From Achromobacter denitrificans NBRC 15125 (GTDB lineage Bacteria > Pseudomonadota > Gammaproteobacteria > Burkholderiales > Burkholderiaceae_B), in contig NZ_BCTQ01000052.1 of assembly GCF_001571365.1 (NCBI RefSeq), positions 1 to 36,591 on the forward strand: a stretch of 36,591 bases of DNA, in the 5' to 3' direction. The notes under the pieces were generated by a model. It was not told the origin of the DNA. It made no database searches and saw only the letters and a list, made by a program, of their open reading frames with translations. How positions within the stretch are numbered: position 1 is the stretch's first letter; every line of letters begins with the position of its first letter. Below are positions 7,216-13,993 of the stretch, piece by piece. The translations under genes were made by a program, and so were the position numbers.

Positions 7216-7596
7216 TCACTTGCCGCGCATCTGGTCGATCAGCCGGCGGTCCCGCTTGGTCGGCCGGCCGGCCTCGATGCCCAGGGCGGGCTCGGGCGCC
7301 AGGCGGCGCATCTCGGCCGCGCGTTCGCGGGCCGCCACGCTCTCGGGCGTTTCTTCGTAGAGCTGGCGCGCCACGGGCGCGGGGCCGCGCACGCCGCTGA
7401 CGGCCACCACCCGCACGCGCACCGCGGGATCTTCCTTGCGGATGGCGATGAGGTCGCCGGGGGCGACTTCACGCGCGGGCTTGGCGGGCTGATCGTTCAC
7501 CAGCACCCGGCCTTTGCCGATTTCCTGCACGGCCAGGCTGCGCGTCTTGTAGAAGCGCGCAGCCCAAAGCCATTTGTCGAGCCGGATCTTGTCCAT
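7216..7596 (-). CDS. hslR: S4-domain heat shock protein Hsp15
   Basis: This 126-residue RNA-binding protein of the Hsp15 family starts with the S4 domain MDKIRLDKWLWAARFYKTRS, continues with IGKGRVLVNDQPAKPAREV, and ends in a basic tail with GRPTKRDRR. E. coli Hsp15 binds 50S subunits carrying nascent chains that have dissociated prematurely and helps rescue them (family knowledge). The start is the ATG at 7594-7596. The frame remains open far upstream, but that part is out-of-frame Bug-protein sequence. Its close neighbour is another ribosome-associated factor (YciH), though 49 nt separate them. Confidence 0.92.
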   Translation of the reverse strand: MDKIRLDKWLWAARFYKTRSLAVQEIGKGRVLVNDQPAKPAREVAPGDLIAIRKEDPAVRVRVVAVSGVRGPAPVARQLYEETPESVAARERAAEMRRLAPEPALGIEAGRPTKRDRRLIDQMRGK

Positions 7597-7670
7597 CTGC
7601 CTGTCCCTGCCGTATTGCCGTATCAGGGACCATGATAGCCGGGACCGCTCGCGGGCGGCCCCGGCGCGGT

Positions 7671-8660
7671 TCAGTCCAGCGCCAGGTTCGCTTCCTTGAC
7701 CACGCGCTGCCACTTGGCGATTTCGGCGCGGCGGAAGGTGTCCAGTTCGGCGGGCGTAGAACCGATGGGCTCGGCGCCGATGCCGGCCAGCTGCTCGGCG
7801 ATGGCGGGATCCTTCAGGACCTTGGCCAGCGCCTGCGATACCTGGTCCACGATGGCGGGCGGCGTGCCGGCCGGCGCGAACACGGCGTTCCATTCGTAGG
7901 TCTCGTAGCCCGGCACGCCGGACTCGGCGATGGTGGGCAGGTCGGGCGCGGCCTTGGAGCGTTCCTGGCCGCCCACGGCGACGGCGCGCAGCTTGCCGTT
8001 CTTCACGTGCTGCCATGCTGAGCCCATGCTCGCGAACATCACCGGCACCTGGCCCGACATCACGTCGATCATGGCCGGGCCGCCGCCCTTGTAGGCCACG
8101 TGCTGCAGCTCGGTCTTGGCCAGCAGGTTGAACAGCTCGCCGGCCAGGTGCTGCGCCGAGCCGGGGCCGGCCGAGGCGAAGTACACGTGGTCCTTGGCGC
8201 CGGGCTGGCCCAGCTTGATCAGGTCGGCCACCGTCTTGACCTCGTACGACGGAGTGACCACCAGCACGTTGGGCACGCGCAGCAACAGGGACACGGGCGC
8301 GAACGCGGCCAGCGTGTCGAACTGCATCTTGGAGTGCAGCGCGGGATTCTGCGCATGGTTGGAGGCGTCCAGCATCAGCGTGTAGCCGTCGGGCGCGGCC
8401 TTGGCCACCACCGCGCCGCCGATCATGCCGCCGGCGCCGCCCCGGTTTTCGATCACCACGGGCTGGCCCAGCTCGGCGGCCAGCTTGGGGCCGATCAGGC
8501 GCGCCACCACGTCCACCGTGCCGCCGGGCGGATAGGTCACGACCAGCGTGACGGCGCGTTCGGGATAGGCGGCCGAGGCCGCGCCCGCGGCGCTGGCAAG
8601 CAGGCCGGCGGCGGCGTACAGGGCGGCGCGGCGCGCGCAACGTTTGAACAGGTGGGTCAT
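7671..8660 (-). CDS. Bug family (TctC-like) periplasmic solute-binding protein
   Basis: This 329-residue extracytoplasmic receptor belongs to the Bug/TctC family (tripartite tricarboxylate transporter). The family is greatly expanded in Bordetella, and most members are orphans without TctA/TctB partners. The signal peptide covers residues 1-30 (RRAALYAAAGLLASAAGAASA). Motifs are YPERAVTLVVTYPPGGTVD, ENRGGAGGMIGG, DGYTLML, and VAYKGGGPAMIDVMSGQV. The family binds small carboxylates, amino acids or aromatic acids. The ligand here is unknown but may be the substrate of the amidohydrolase gene just upstream, which it overlaps by ATGA (8657-8660). No membrane components are encoded nearby. Confidence 0.92.
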   Translation of the reverse strand: MTHLFKRCARRAALYAAAGLLASAAGAASAAYPERAVTLVVTYPPGGTVDVVARLIGPKLAAELGQPVVIENRGGAGGMIGGAVVAKAAPDGYTLMLDASNHAQNPALHSKMQFDTLAAFAPVSLLLRVPNVLVVTPSYEVKTVADLIKLGQPGAKDHVYFASAGPGSAQHLAGELFNLLAKTELQHVAYKGGGPAMIDVMSGQVPVMFASMGSAWQHVKNGKLRAVAVGGQERSKAAPDLPTIAESGVPGYETYEWNAVFAPAGTPPAIVDQVSQALAKVLKDPAIAEQLAGIGAEPIGSTPAELDTFRRAEIAKWQRVVKEANLALD

Positions 8661-9493
8661 GGTGTGTCTCCTTGGAATTGGAACAGCCGCAGCGGGGTGT
8701 CGGCAAGCAGGACGCGTCGCTGCGCGGGGTCGTCGATCCAGGCGTCCAGCCATTGCGTTGCCGCGGAGTAGGACGCCAGGTGGCGGTGCTCGGTATGGGG
8801 CCAGTCGCTGCCCCACATGAGCCGTTCGGGGGTGTAGGCCTCCAGCAGCAGCCGCGCGGCCAGGCGGCCCGATGCGGCGCAGGCGGAGGCCGGCCAGTTG
8901 CGGTAGGGGGCGGACAGCTTCACCCACACGCGTCCGCTTTCCGCCTGCCGCAGCAGGAAGTGGAAGCCGGGGTCGGACGTGCCCAGCGCGGGATCGGGCC
9001 GGCCGAAATGGTCGACCACCACGCGGCATCCGGCCGCCAGCAGGGCCGGAAGCAGGCCCGGCAGGCGCGTGGCGGGCAGATGCAGCTCCACGTGCCAGCC
9101 CAGCGCGTTCACGTGGGCCAGCAGGGCCTGCCACTCGGGCGCCTGGATCTCCGGCAGGGGCAGGCCGATCAGGTTCAACCGGATGCCGGTCACGCCGGCC
9201 TCGGCCATGGCCTGCAAGGTCTCCGGGGCGGTGCCCGGCGCCACCACCGCCACGCCGCGCAGGCGGCCGTAGGCGGCGCGCAGCGCCTGGAGCAGGTGGC
9301 TGTTGTCCGTGCCCAGGAAACTGGGCTGCACCAGCACGCCATGGCCGAGCCCGTGCTCGTCCAGCAGCGCCAGGTACTCGGCCAGCGTGGCGTCGTAGTC
9401 GGGGGTGTGGCGGCGCGTGTCGGCAAGCGCCAGGCCTTGCCGGAATACGTGCGCATGGGTGTCGACGGCGGCGCCGGTGACGGGGGAGGGCAA
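8657..9493 (-). CDS. Amidohydrolase-2 family hydrolase (pyrone dicarboxylate hydrolase-like)
   Basis: This 278-residue metal-dependent hydrolase of the amidohydrolase-2 family has a TIM-barrel fold. Visible family elements are VDTHAHVF near the N terminus, the strand WHVELHLPA, VVDHFGRPD, VWVKLSAPYR, and LMWGSDWPHTEHR with the metal or catalytic Asp. This arrangement resembles 2-pyrone-4,6-dicarboxylate lactonase and 4-sulfomuconolactone hydrolase, so lactone hydrolysis in an aromatic or carboxylate catabolic route is plausible but unproven. The start is a TTG at 9491-9493 preceded by AAGGAG at good spacing, with no closer ATG. The stop overlaps the Bug gene start as ATGA, indicating translational coupling. 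Confidence 0.87.
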   Translation of the reverse strand: MPSPVTGAAVDTHAHVFRQGLALADTRRHTPDYDATLAEYLALLDEHGLGHGVLVQPSFLGTDNSHLLQALRAAYGRLRGVAVVAPGTAPETLQAMAEAGVTGIRLNLIGLPLPEIQAPEWQALLAHVNALGWHVELHLPATRLPGLLPALLAAGCRVVVDHFGRPDPALGTSDPGFHFLLRQAESGRVWVKLSAPYRNWPASACAASGRLAARLLLEAYTPERLMWGSDWPHTEHRHLASYSAATQWLDAWIDDPAQRRVLLADTPLRLFQFQGDTP

Positions 9494-9570
9494 AGCAGTC
9501 TCCTTGTGGCGCGCCGGGGCCGGGCCGTCGGCGCTTTCTGTATGGCGGGATTCTAGGAAGCCGCAATATA

Positions 9571-9589
9571 ATTTTCCATTCTGGAAAAT
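9571..9589. promoter_or_regulatory. Perfect LysR-type palindrome
   Basis: ATTTTCCA-TTC-TGGAAAAT has perfect 8-bp arms centred on 9580. It contains the T-N11-A spacing (T9574/A9586) expected of LysR recognition sites. It lies in the divergent control region between the amidohydrolase and the LysR gene. On the minus strand it is followed immediately by a -10-like TATATT that would drive the amidohydrolase-Bug pair. Confidence 0.72.
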
Positions 9590-9599
9590 CGCTTTATAT

Positions 9600-9614
9600 A
9601 TATTGGATCAATAT
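9600..9614. promoter_or_regulatory. Second palindrome overlapping the LysR start codon
   Basis: ATATTG-GAT-CAATAT is a perfect 6-bp-arm palindrome centred on 9607, 27 bp from the first palindrome. It again gives T-N11-A spacing (T9601/A9613), and it runs into the ATG at 9613. Binding here would block expression of the LysR gene itself, consistent with autorepression. Confidence 0.55.
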
Positions 9615-10500
9615 GGAAACCCGGCACCTGCGCTATTTCCTCGCGGTGGTAGACCACGGCAGCGTCAGCCGCGCCTCGGAATGGCTGGGCATCGCCCAGC
9701 CCGCGCTGAGCCAGGGCCTGGGCCGCATGGAAAAAGACCTGGGCGTGCGGCTGTTCGAGCGCTCGCGCCGCGGCAGCGCGCCCACGCCGGCCGCCCTGGC
9801 CATTCTGGAAGACGTGCGCGCCAGCGTGGCGCGGATCGACGCGGCCGCGCACCGGGCGCGCGAGATCGGCCGCGGCAGCGCCGGCCAATTGACGGTCGGC
9901 CTGGTGTCGTCGGCCCTGTTCGACACCTTGCCGCGCGCGCTGCGCGAAATGCGCAGGCTGGCGCCGGGCGTGCGCGTGATCCTGCGCGAGATGAGCAACG
10001 CCGAGCAGGCCGAGGCCCTGCAGACCGGCGAAATCGATATCGGCCTGATGCACACGCCGGTCGCGGTCGGCGGCCGCATGCGCGAACGCCAGCTGCTGCG
10101 GGACCGGCTGGTGGCCGCCGTGCCCGATGAGCTCGACGTGCCCGCCGACGGCCAGGTCAGCATGGCCCAGATCGCCCGCGCCGGCCTGGTGATGTATCCG
10201 CAATCCCAGCTGCCGGCCTTCTATGCCGGCATCCTGGACGCGATGCGCAAGGCCGGCCACGACGCGCACGTGGCGCAGGAGGCAAACCGCACGCTGACGG
10301 TGCTGTCCTGCGTGGCGGGCGGTTGCGGAGTGGCCCTGCTGCCCAGCTGGATCCGCTCGATGAATTTCCGCGGCGTGCGCTTCTGCGAAGTGCGCGACGG
10401 GCAGGCGCTGCCCAGCTTCGACCTCAGCGCCATCTGGCCTGCCCGGTCGGTGCCGACGCTGGCGGACATGTTCGCCAACCTGGACCTCGGCGCTCGCTGA
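9613..10500 (+). CDS. LysR family transcriptional regulator
   Basis: This 295-residue LysR-type regulator has an N-terminal winged helix-turn-helix (residues 1-60) with METRHLRYFLAVVDHGSVSRASEWLGIAQPALSQGLGRME. A linker helix and a periplasmic-binding-protein-like effector domain follow (about 90-290). It is divergent from the amidohydrolase-Bug pair and is very likely its regulator, through the palindromes in the 119-nt intergenic region. No Shine-Dalgarno sequence precedes the ATG. A TATATA at 9595-9600 with a TTTTCC at 9572-9577 (17-nt spacing) would start transcription only a few bases before the ATG, so a very short leader is possible. The effector is not predictable from sequence. Confidence 0.94.
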   Translation: METRHLRYFLAVVDHGSVSRASEWLGIAQPALSQGLGRMEKDLGVRLFERSRRGSAPTPAALAILEDVRASVARIDAAAHRAREIGRGSAGQLTVGLVSSALFDTLPRALREMRRLAPGVRVILREMSNAEQAEALQTGEIDIGLMHTPVAVGGRMRERQLLRDRLVAAVPDELDVPADGQVSMAQIARAGLVMYPQSQLPAFYAGILDAMRKAGHDAHVAQEANRTLTVLSCVAGGCGVALLPSWIRSMNFRGVRFCEVRDGQALPSFDLSAIWPARSVPTLADMFANLDLGAR

Positions 10501-10543
10501 TCCGGCCCGCTTTCAATGCGCCTTCAGCCACCCTGCCGGAACG

Positions 10544-10560
10544 CTTAAGCGAGGCTTAAA
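10544..10560 (+). promoter_or_regulatory. PmrA-like direct repeat
   Basis: CTTAAG-CGAGG-CTTAAA is a direct repeat with an 11-bp period. It fits the known PmrA/BasR box (YTTAAK-N5-YTTAAK) except for A instead of G/T at the last base. It lies 73 nt upstream of the ABC exporter start. Part of it also forms the palindrome CGCTTAAGCG (10542-10551), an alternative reading as a two-fold symmetric site. Confidence 0.5.
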
Positions 10561-10633
10561 ACGGGCCTTGCGCCGGAACTCGAAGTACGCGTCCCGTCTA
10601 ACCAGGAACGCGCATCGAGAGGAAAACCGGCTC

Positions 10634-12469
10634 ATGGATCTGAATTGGCAGCAGCAGCTTGCGGAAAGCGCATGGTGGCTCGCGCGGGCCTTCGGCTTCA
10701 CCGCCGTGGCCCTGGCGCTGGCCGCGGCCGTGCTCGCGAGGACCACGGACTGGGGCCGCAAATTCTGGCGGCTGGCCTGGCCGTACCTCGATCCCCGCCG
10801 CAGCTGGCGGCCCTTGCTCACGCTGGCGCTGCTGCTGTTCCTGGCAATGTTCGCCGTGCGCATGACGGTGCTGTTTTCGTTCTGGTACAACGGCTTCTAC
10901 AGCGCGCTGCAAGCGCTGGACCAATCCGCCTTCTGGCGCTTCCTGGGCATATTCTCCGTGCTTGCCTGCGTGCATGTGGCGCGGACGCTGGCCGACAGCT
11001 ACGCGGGCCAGGCCTTCGATATCCGCTGGCGCGTCTGGCTCAACGATCGCCTCACGCGCGACTGGCTGGACGCGGGCGCCTACTATCGCGGCCATTTCCT
11101 GGAGGCGCCGGTCGACAACCCCGACCAGCGCATCGAGCAGGACATCGCCATGTTCGTCACCGGGTCGCGCACCCTGGCGATCGGCGCGCTGAGCGCCGTC
11201 GTGTCGCTGGTGGCGTTCACCTCGATTCTCTGGGGGCTGTCCGGCGCGCTCACGGTGGGCGGCGTGGAGATCCCGCGCGCCATGGTGTTCGTGGTGTACC
11301 TGTACGTGATCGTGGCCACGCTGTTCGCCTTCAAGATCGGCCGCCCGCTGATCAGGCTGAACTTCCTGTCCGAGCGCCTGACCGCGAACTTCCGCTACGC
11401 GCTGGTGCGCCTGCGCGAGAACGCCGAGAACGTCGCGTTCTACCAGGGCGAAGGGGTGGAACGCGCCACCTTGTGGACGCGCTTCACGGCCTACATCGCC
11501 AACCTGTGGGCGCGCGTGTACCGGGGCCTGAAGTTCGACGGCTTCAACCTGACGGTCAGCCAGGTGGCCGTGGTGTTTCCCTTCATCCTGCAGGCGCCGC
11601 GCTTCTTCAGCGGCGCGATCAAGCTGGGCGACGTCATCCAGACGTCGCAGGCGTTCGGGCAGGTGCAGGATTCGCTGTCGTTCTTCCGCAGTTCGTACGA
11701 CACCTTCGCGCAGTACCGCGCCACGCTGGACCGGCTTAACGGTTTCCTGGACGCCAACGAGGCCGCGCGGGCCTTGCCCGCCGTGCGGACCGAGGCGCTG
11801 CCCGACGGCCTGGAGATCGCCGGCCTGCAATTGCGCCGGCCCGATGGCGCGGTTCTGTTGCGGGATCTGGACCTGCGCCTGCGCCCGGGGCAGGCCCTGC
11901 TGATCAAGGGGCCGTCGGGCAGCGGGAAGACCACGTTGCTGCGCGCGCTGGCCGGCTTGTGGCCGCATGCCGAAGGCAGCGTGCGGCGGCCGCAGGGCGC
12001 CAGCGCGCTGTTCCTGTCGCAGCGGCCGTATCTGCCCCTGGGCGATCTGCGCGGCGCGCTGGCCTATCCCGGCCTGGCGCAGCCCGAGGACGACGCCCGC
12101 CTGGTCGAGGCGCTGGAGCGCGTCAACCTGGGGCACCTGGCCGGCCGGCTGGACGAGGTCGCGGATTGGGCGCGCATCCTGTCCATCGGCGAGCAGCAGC
12201 GCGTGGCCTTCGCCCGCGTGCTGTACAACCGGCCCGCCATCGTGTTCCTGGACGAGGCCACCTCCGCCACCGACGAGGGCCTGGAGCATGCGCTGTACCG
12301 CCTGCTGCGCGACGCGCTGCCGTCCTGCATGCTGGTCAGCGTGGGCCATCGCAGCACGCTCGACGCCTTCCATACCCACAGGCTGGAACTGGACGGCGCC
12401 GGCGGCTGGACGATGGGCCGGATGGAAGCGCGAGGCGAGCCGCCGGCCTGGCGCCGCGCCGCGGCCTAG
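10634..12469 (+). CDS. SbmA/YddA-like ABC transporter (fused permease-ATPase)
   Basis: This 611-residue protein fuses an ABC_membrane_2 transmembrane region (about residues 20-340, six hydrophobic segments) to an ABC ATPase. The ATPase has Walker A GPSGSGKTT from G426, signature LSIGEQQRVAFARVL and Walker B IVFLDEATSATD. The domain order and the LFSFWYNGFYSALQALD region match the YddA/Rv1819c-type family related to SbmA/BacA. Known members move peptides, bleomycin or cobalamin across the inner membrane. The actual substrate here is unknown. The start at 10634 (MDLNWQQQL) follows AGAGGAAAA. An in-frame upstream start at 10568 lacks a ribosome site. A PmrA-like box lies upstream, hinting at a link with cationic-peptide stress. 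Confidence 0.88.
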   Translation: MDLNWQQQLAESAWWLARAFGFTAVALALAAAVLARTTDWGRKFWRLAWPYLDPRRSWRPLLTLALLLFLAMFAVRMTVLFSFWYNGFYSALQALDQSAFWRFLGIFSVLACVHVARTLADSYAGQAFDIRWRVWLNDRLTRDWLDAGAYYRGHFLEAPVDNPDQRIEQDIAMFVTGSRTLAIGALSAVVSLVAFTSILWGLSGALTVGGVEIPRAMVFVVYLYVIVATLFAFKIGRPLIRLNFLSERLTANFRYALVRLRENAENVAFYQGEGVERATLWTRFTAYIANLWARVYRGLKFDGFNLTVSQVAVVFPFILQAPRFFSGAIKLGDVIQTSQAFGQVQDSLSFFRSSYDTFAQYRATLDRLNGFLDANEAARALPAVRTEALPDGLEIAGLQLRRPDGAVLLRDLDLRLRPGQALLIKGPSGSGKTTLLRALAGLWPHAEGSVRRPQGASALFLSQRPYLPLGDLRGALAYPGLAQPEDDARLVEALERVNLGHLAGRLDEVADWARILSIGEQQRVAFARVLYNRPAIVFLDEATSATDEGLEHALYRLLRDALPSCMLVSVGHRSTLDAFHTHRLELDGAGGWTMGRMEARGEPPAWRRAAA

Positions 12470-12506
12470 GGCCTGTTGACACTAAAAGGAGCCTCGCGCA
12501 GGCCCT
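12468..12506. terminator. Inverted repeat between convergent genes
   Basis: Seven-base arms AGGGCCT (12468-12474) and AGGCCCT (12500-12506) enclose 25 nt between the converging ABC exporter and aspartate dehydrogenase genes. On the minus strand an inner GCCT-GCGCG-AGGC hairpin is followed by TCCTTTTAG, a weak intrinsic terminator for the dehydrogenase. Bidirectional termination is plausible but the stems are modest. Confidence 0.38.
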
Positions 12507-12524
12507 GGGCGCTTGCGGGCGAGG

Positions 12525-13328
12525 TCAGGTGCCCACGCGCAAGGGGCTGGTCAGTTTGCGCAGCGCGGCGACCACGCTTTGCGCGGTGATGCGGCCGGTC
12601 TTGGGATTGGCCGAGGGGATGTTCTGGATCTCCATCGAGAACGAGGCCGAATCGGAAGCCACTTCGACGCGGTGGACATTGCGTTCCAGCGAGGGATCGG
12701 CCCAGATTTCCAGGGTGGTGCGATCCGGCCCGATGCCCGCCAGCGAAACGCTGACCGCCACGTTCAGATTGGCCGGGAACCCCACGGCGGCGTCTCGCGG
12801 CGAGCCGCGGAACACCAGGCGGGGTTCGGTGATGCCGGAGATGTCGATGTTGTTCTCGGCGAGGTAGGGCGCGCCCAGCAGGCCGCGCACCGGTTTGCGC
12901 GTGATCATCGTGACGGAGTGGATGACGCCTTCCGCCGCGGCGGTGACGGCGTCCAGGCCGAGGATGGCGCCGGAAGGCACCACGATCTGGCCCTGGTGGG
13001 CCCGGGCGAGCTCGATCAGGTCGTCGTGGCGCAGCAGCGCGCCGGAGCTCAGCACCACCAGCTTCTTGCCGGCGCGCAGCACCGGCTCGGCGATGTCGCG
13101 GAACACGGCGGCGGGCGCGCATTCGACGACCACGTCGCAAAGCTCGTGCAGGGCGTCGAGAGTGGTGAAGGCGGGGGCGCCGTTGGCCCAGGCGAAGGCC
13201 GGCGGGGCCTTGGGGTCGCGCACGGCGACGGCGGCCAGGGCCAGGCCGGGCAGCCCGGCGTCCAGGGATTGCGCCACGGCCTGGCCGATGGCGCCGAAGC
13301 CGGCGATGCCGACGCGGTAGTGGTTCAT
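12525..13328 (-). CDS. nadX: L-aspartate dehydrogenase
   Basis: This 267-residue NAD(P)-dependent L-aspartate dehydrogenase oxidises aspartate to iminoaspartate. Iminoaspartate enters NAD synthesis or supplies oxaloacetate and ammonia. The Rossmann motif is VGIAGFGAIGQAV near the N terminus, followed by VVECAPAAVFRDIAEPVL, KLVVLSSGALLRHDDL, VPSGAILGLDAV and the C-terminal NIPSANPKTGRITAQSVVAALR, all typical of the family. The length is standard. The start at 13328 (MNHYRVGIAG) is chosen because upstream in-frame sequence is Arg-rich and family members begin just before the Rossmann strand. The gene stands alone, not beside nadA or nadC. Confidence 0.91.
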   Translation of the reverse strand: MNHYRVGIAGFGAIGQAVAQSLDAGLPGLALAAVAVRDPKAPPAFAWANGAPAFTTLDALHELCDVVVECAPAAVFRDIAEPVLRAGKKLVVLSSGALLRHDDLIELARAHQGQIVVPSGAILGLDAVTAAAEGVIHSVTMITRKPVRGLLGAPYLAENNIDISGITEPRLVFRGSPRDAAVGFPANLNVAVSVSLAGIGPDRTTLEIWADPSLERNVHRVEVASDSASFSMEIQNIPSANPKTGRITAQSVVAALRKLTSPLRVGT

Positions 13329-13501
13329 AGGGATCCGAAAGCGTGATGCCGCGGCGGGGCGCGGGCGGTGGGCCTGGCGGCGCCGGCGAGGGCGGACCGC
13401 AAGGGGTCGGGCCACTGTAGCCAGGGCCCGCGCCAGCGTCAATGCGGAGGCGCCGCGAGCCGGGCGCTACACTGCCCGGCAATATCGCCAGGAGCAGAGC
13501 C

Positions 13502-13993
13502 ATGCTGATTCTTCCAGAGGCGCCGCGCGACCGCGACGCCATTTACGCGCTGACGCAGGCGGCCTTCGAGGGCAATCCCCACAGCGAGGGAACCGAGGGC
13601 CGCATCACCGACGCGCTGCGCGAGGCCGGCGCCCTGACGCTGTCGCTGACGGCCTGGGAAGACGGCCGCCTGGCGGGGCACATCGCGTTTTCGCCGGTCA
13701 CGGTCGGCGACGGCTCCGCGGGCTGGTACGGGCTGGGGCCGCTGGCCGTGCGGCCGGACTGCCAGGGCCGCGGCATCGGCTCGGCCCTGTCGCGGGAGGG
13801 GCTGGCCAGGCTGCGGGCGCTCGGCGCGGCGGGCTGCGTGGTGCTGGGCGAGCCGGCCTACTACGGCCGCTTCGGTTTCGCGCCGGCGCCCGCGCTGAAG
13901 TACCCGGGCGCGCCGCCCGAATACTTCATGGCGCTGGCCTTCACTCGGCTGGCGAGCGGCGAGGTGGCCTACCACCCCGCGTTCTCGGCCTAA
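13502..13993 (+). CDS. GNAT N-acetyltransferase (YhbS-like)
   Basis: This 163-residue GNAT acetyltransferase has the acetyl-CoA site in LAVRPDCQGRGIGSALSREGLARLRALGA (Q/R-x-x-G-x-G/A motif), preceded by WYGLGPLAV. It continues with VVLGEPAYYGRFGFAPA, the YGRFGF signature of YhbS-type proteins. The substrate is unknown. The start at 13502 follows AGGAG (13490-13494) with ideal spacing. An upstream in-frame start at 13442 lacks a ribosome site. Its TAA overlaps the stop of the convergent M20 gene by 3 nt. Confidence 0.9.
   Translation: MLILPEAPRDRDAIYALTQAAFEGNPHSEGTEGRITDALREAGALTLSLTAWEDGRLAGHIAFSPVTVGDGSAGWYGLGPLAVRPDCQGRGIGSALSREGLARLRALGAAGCVVLGEPAYYGRFGFAPAPALKYPGAPPEYFMALAFTRLASGEVAYHPAFSA

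Noticed and set aside
12468..12506. Possible insertion-sequence end (GGGCCTGTTGACACT) near a convergent junction
   Set aside because: Only one short inverted repeat and no target duplication or transposase fragment were seen. A terminator-like role explains it as well.
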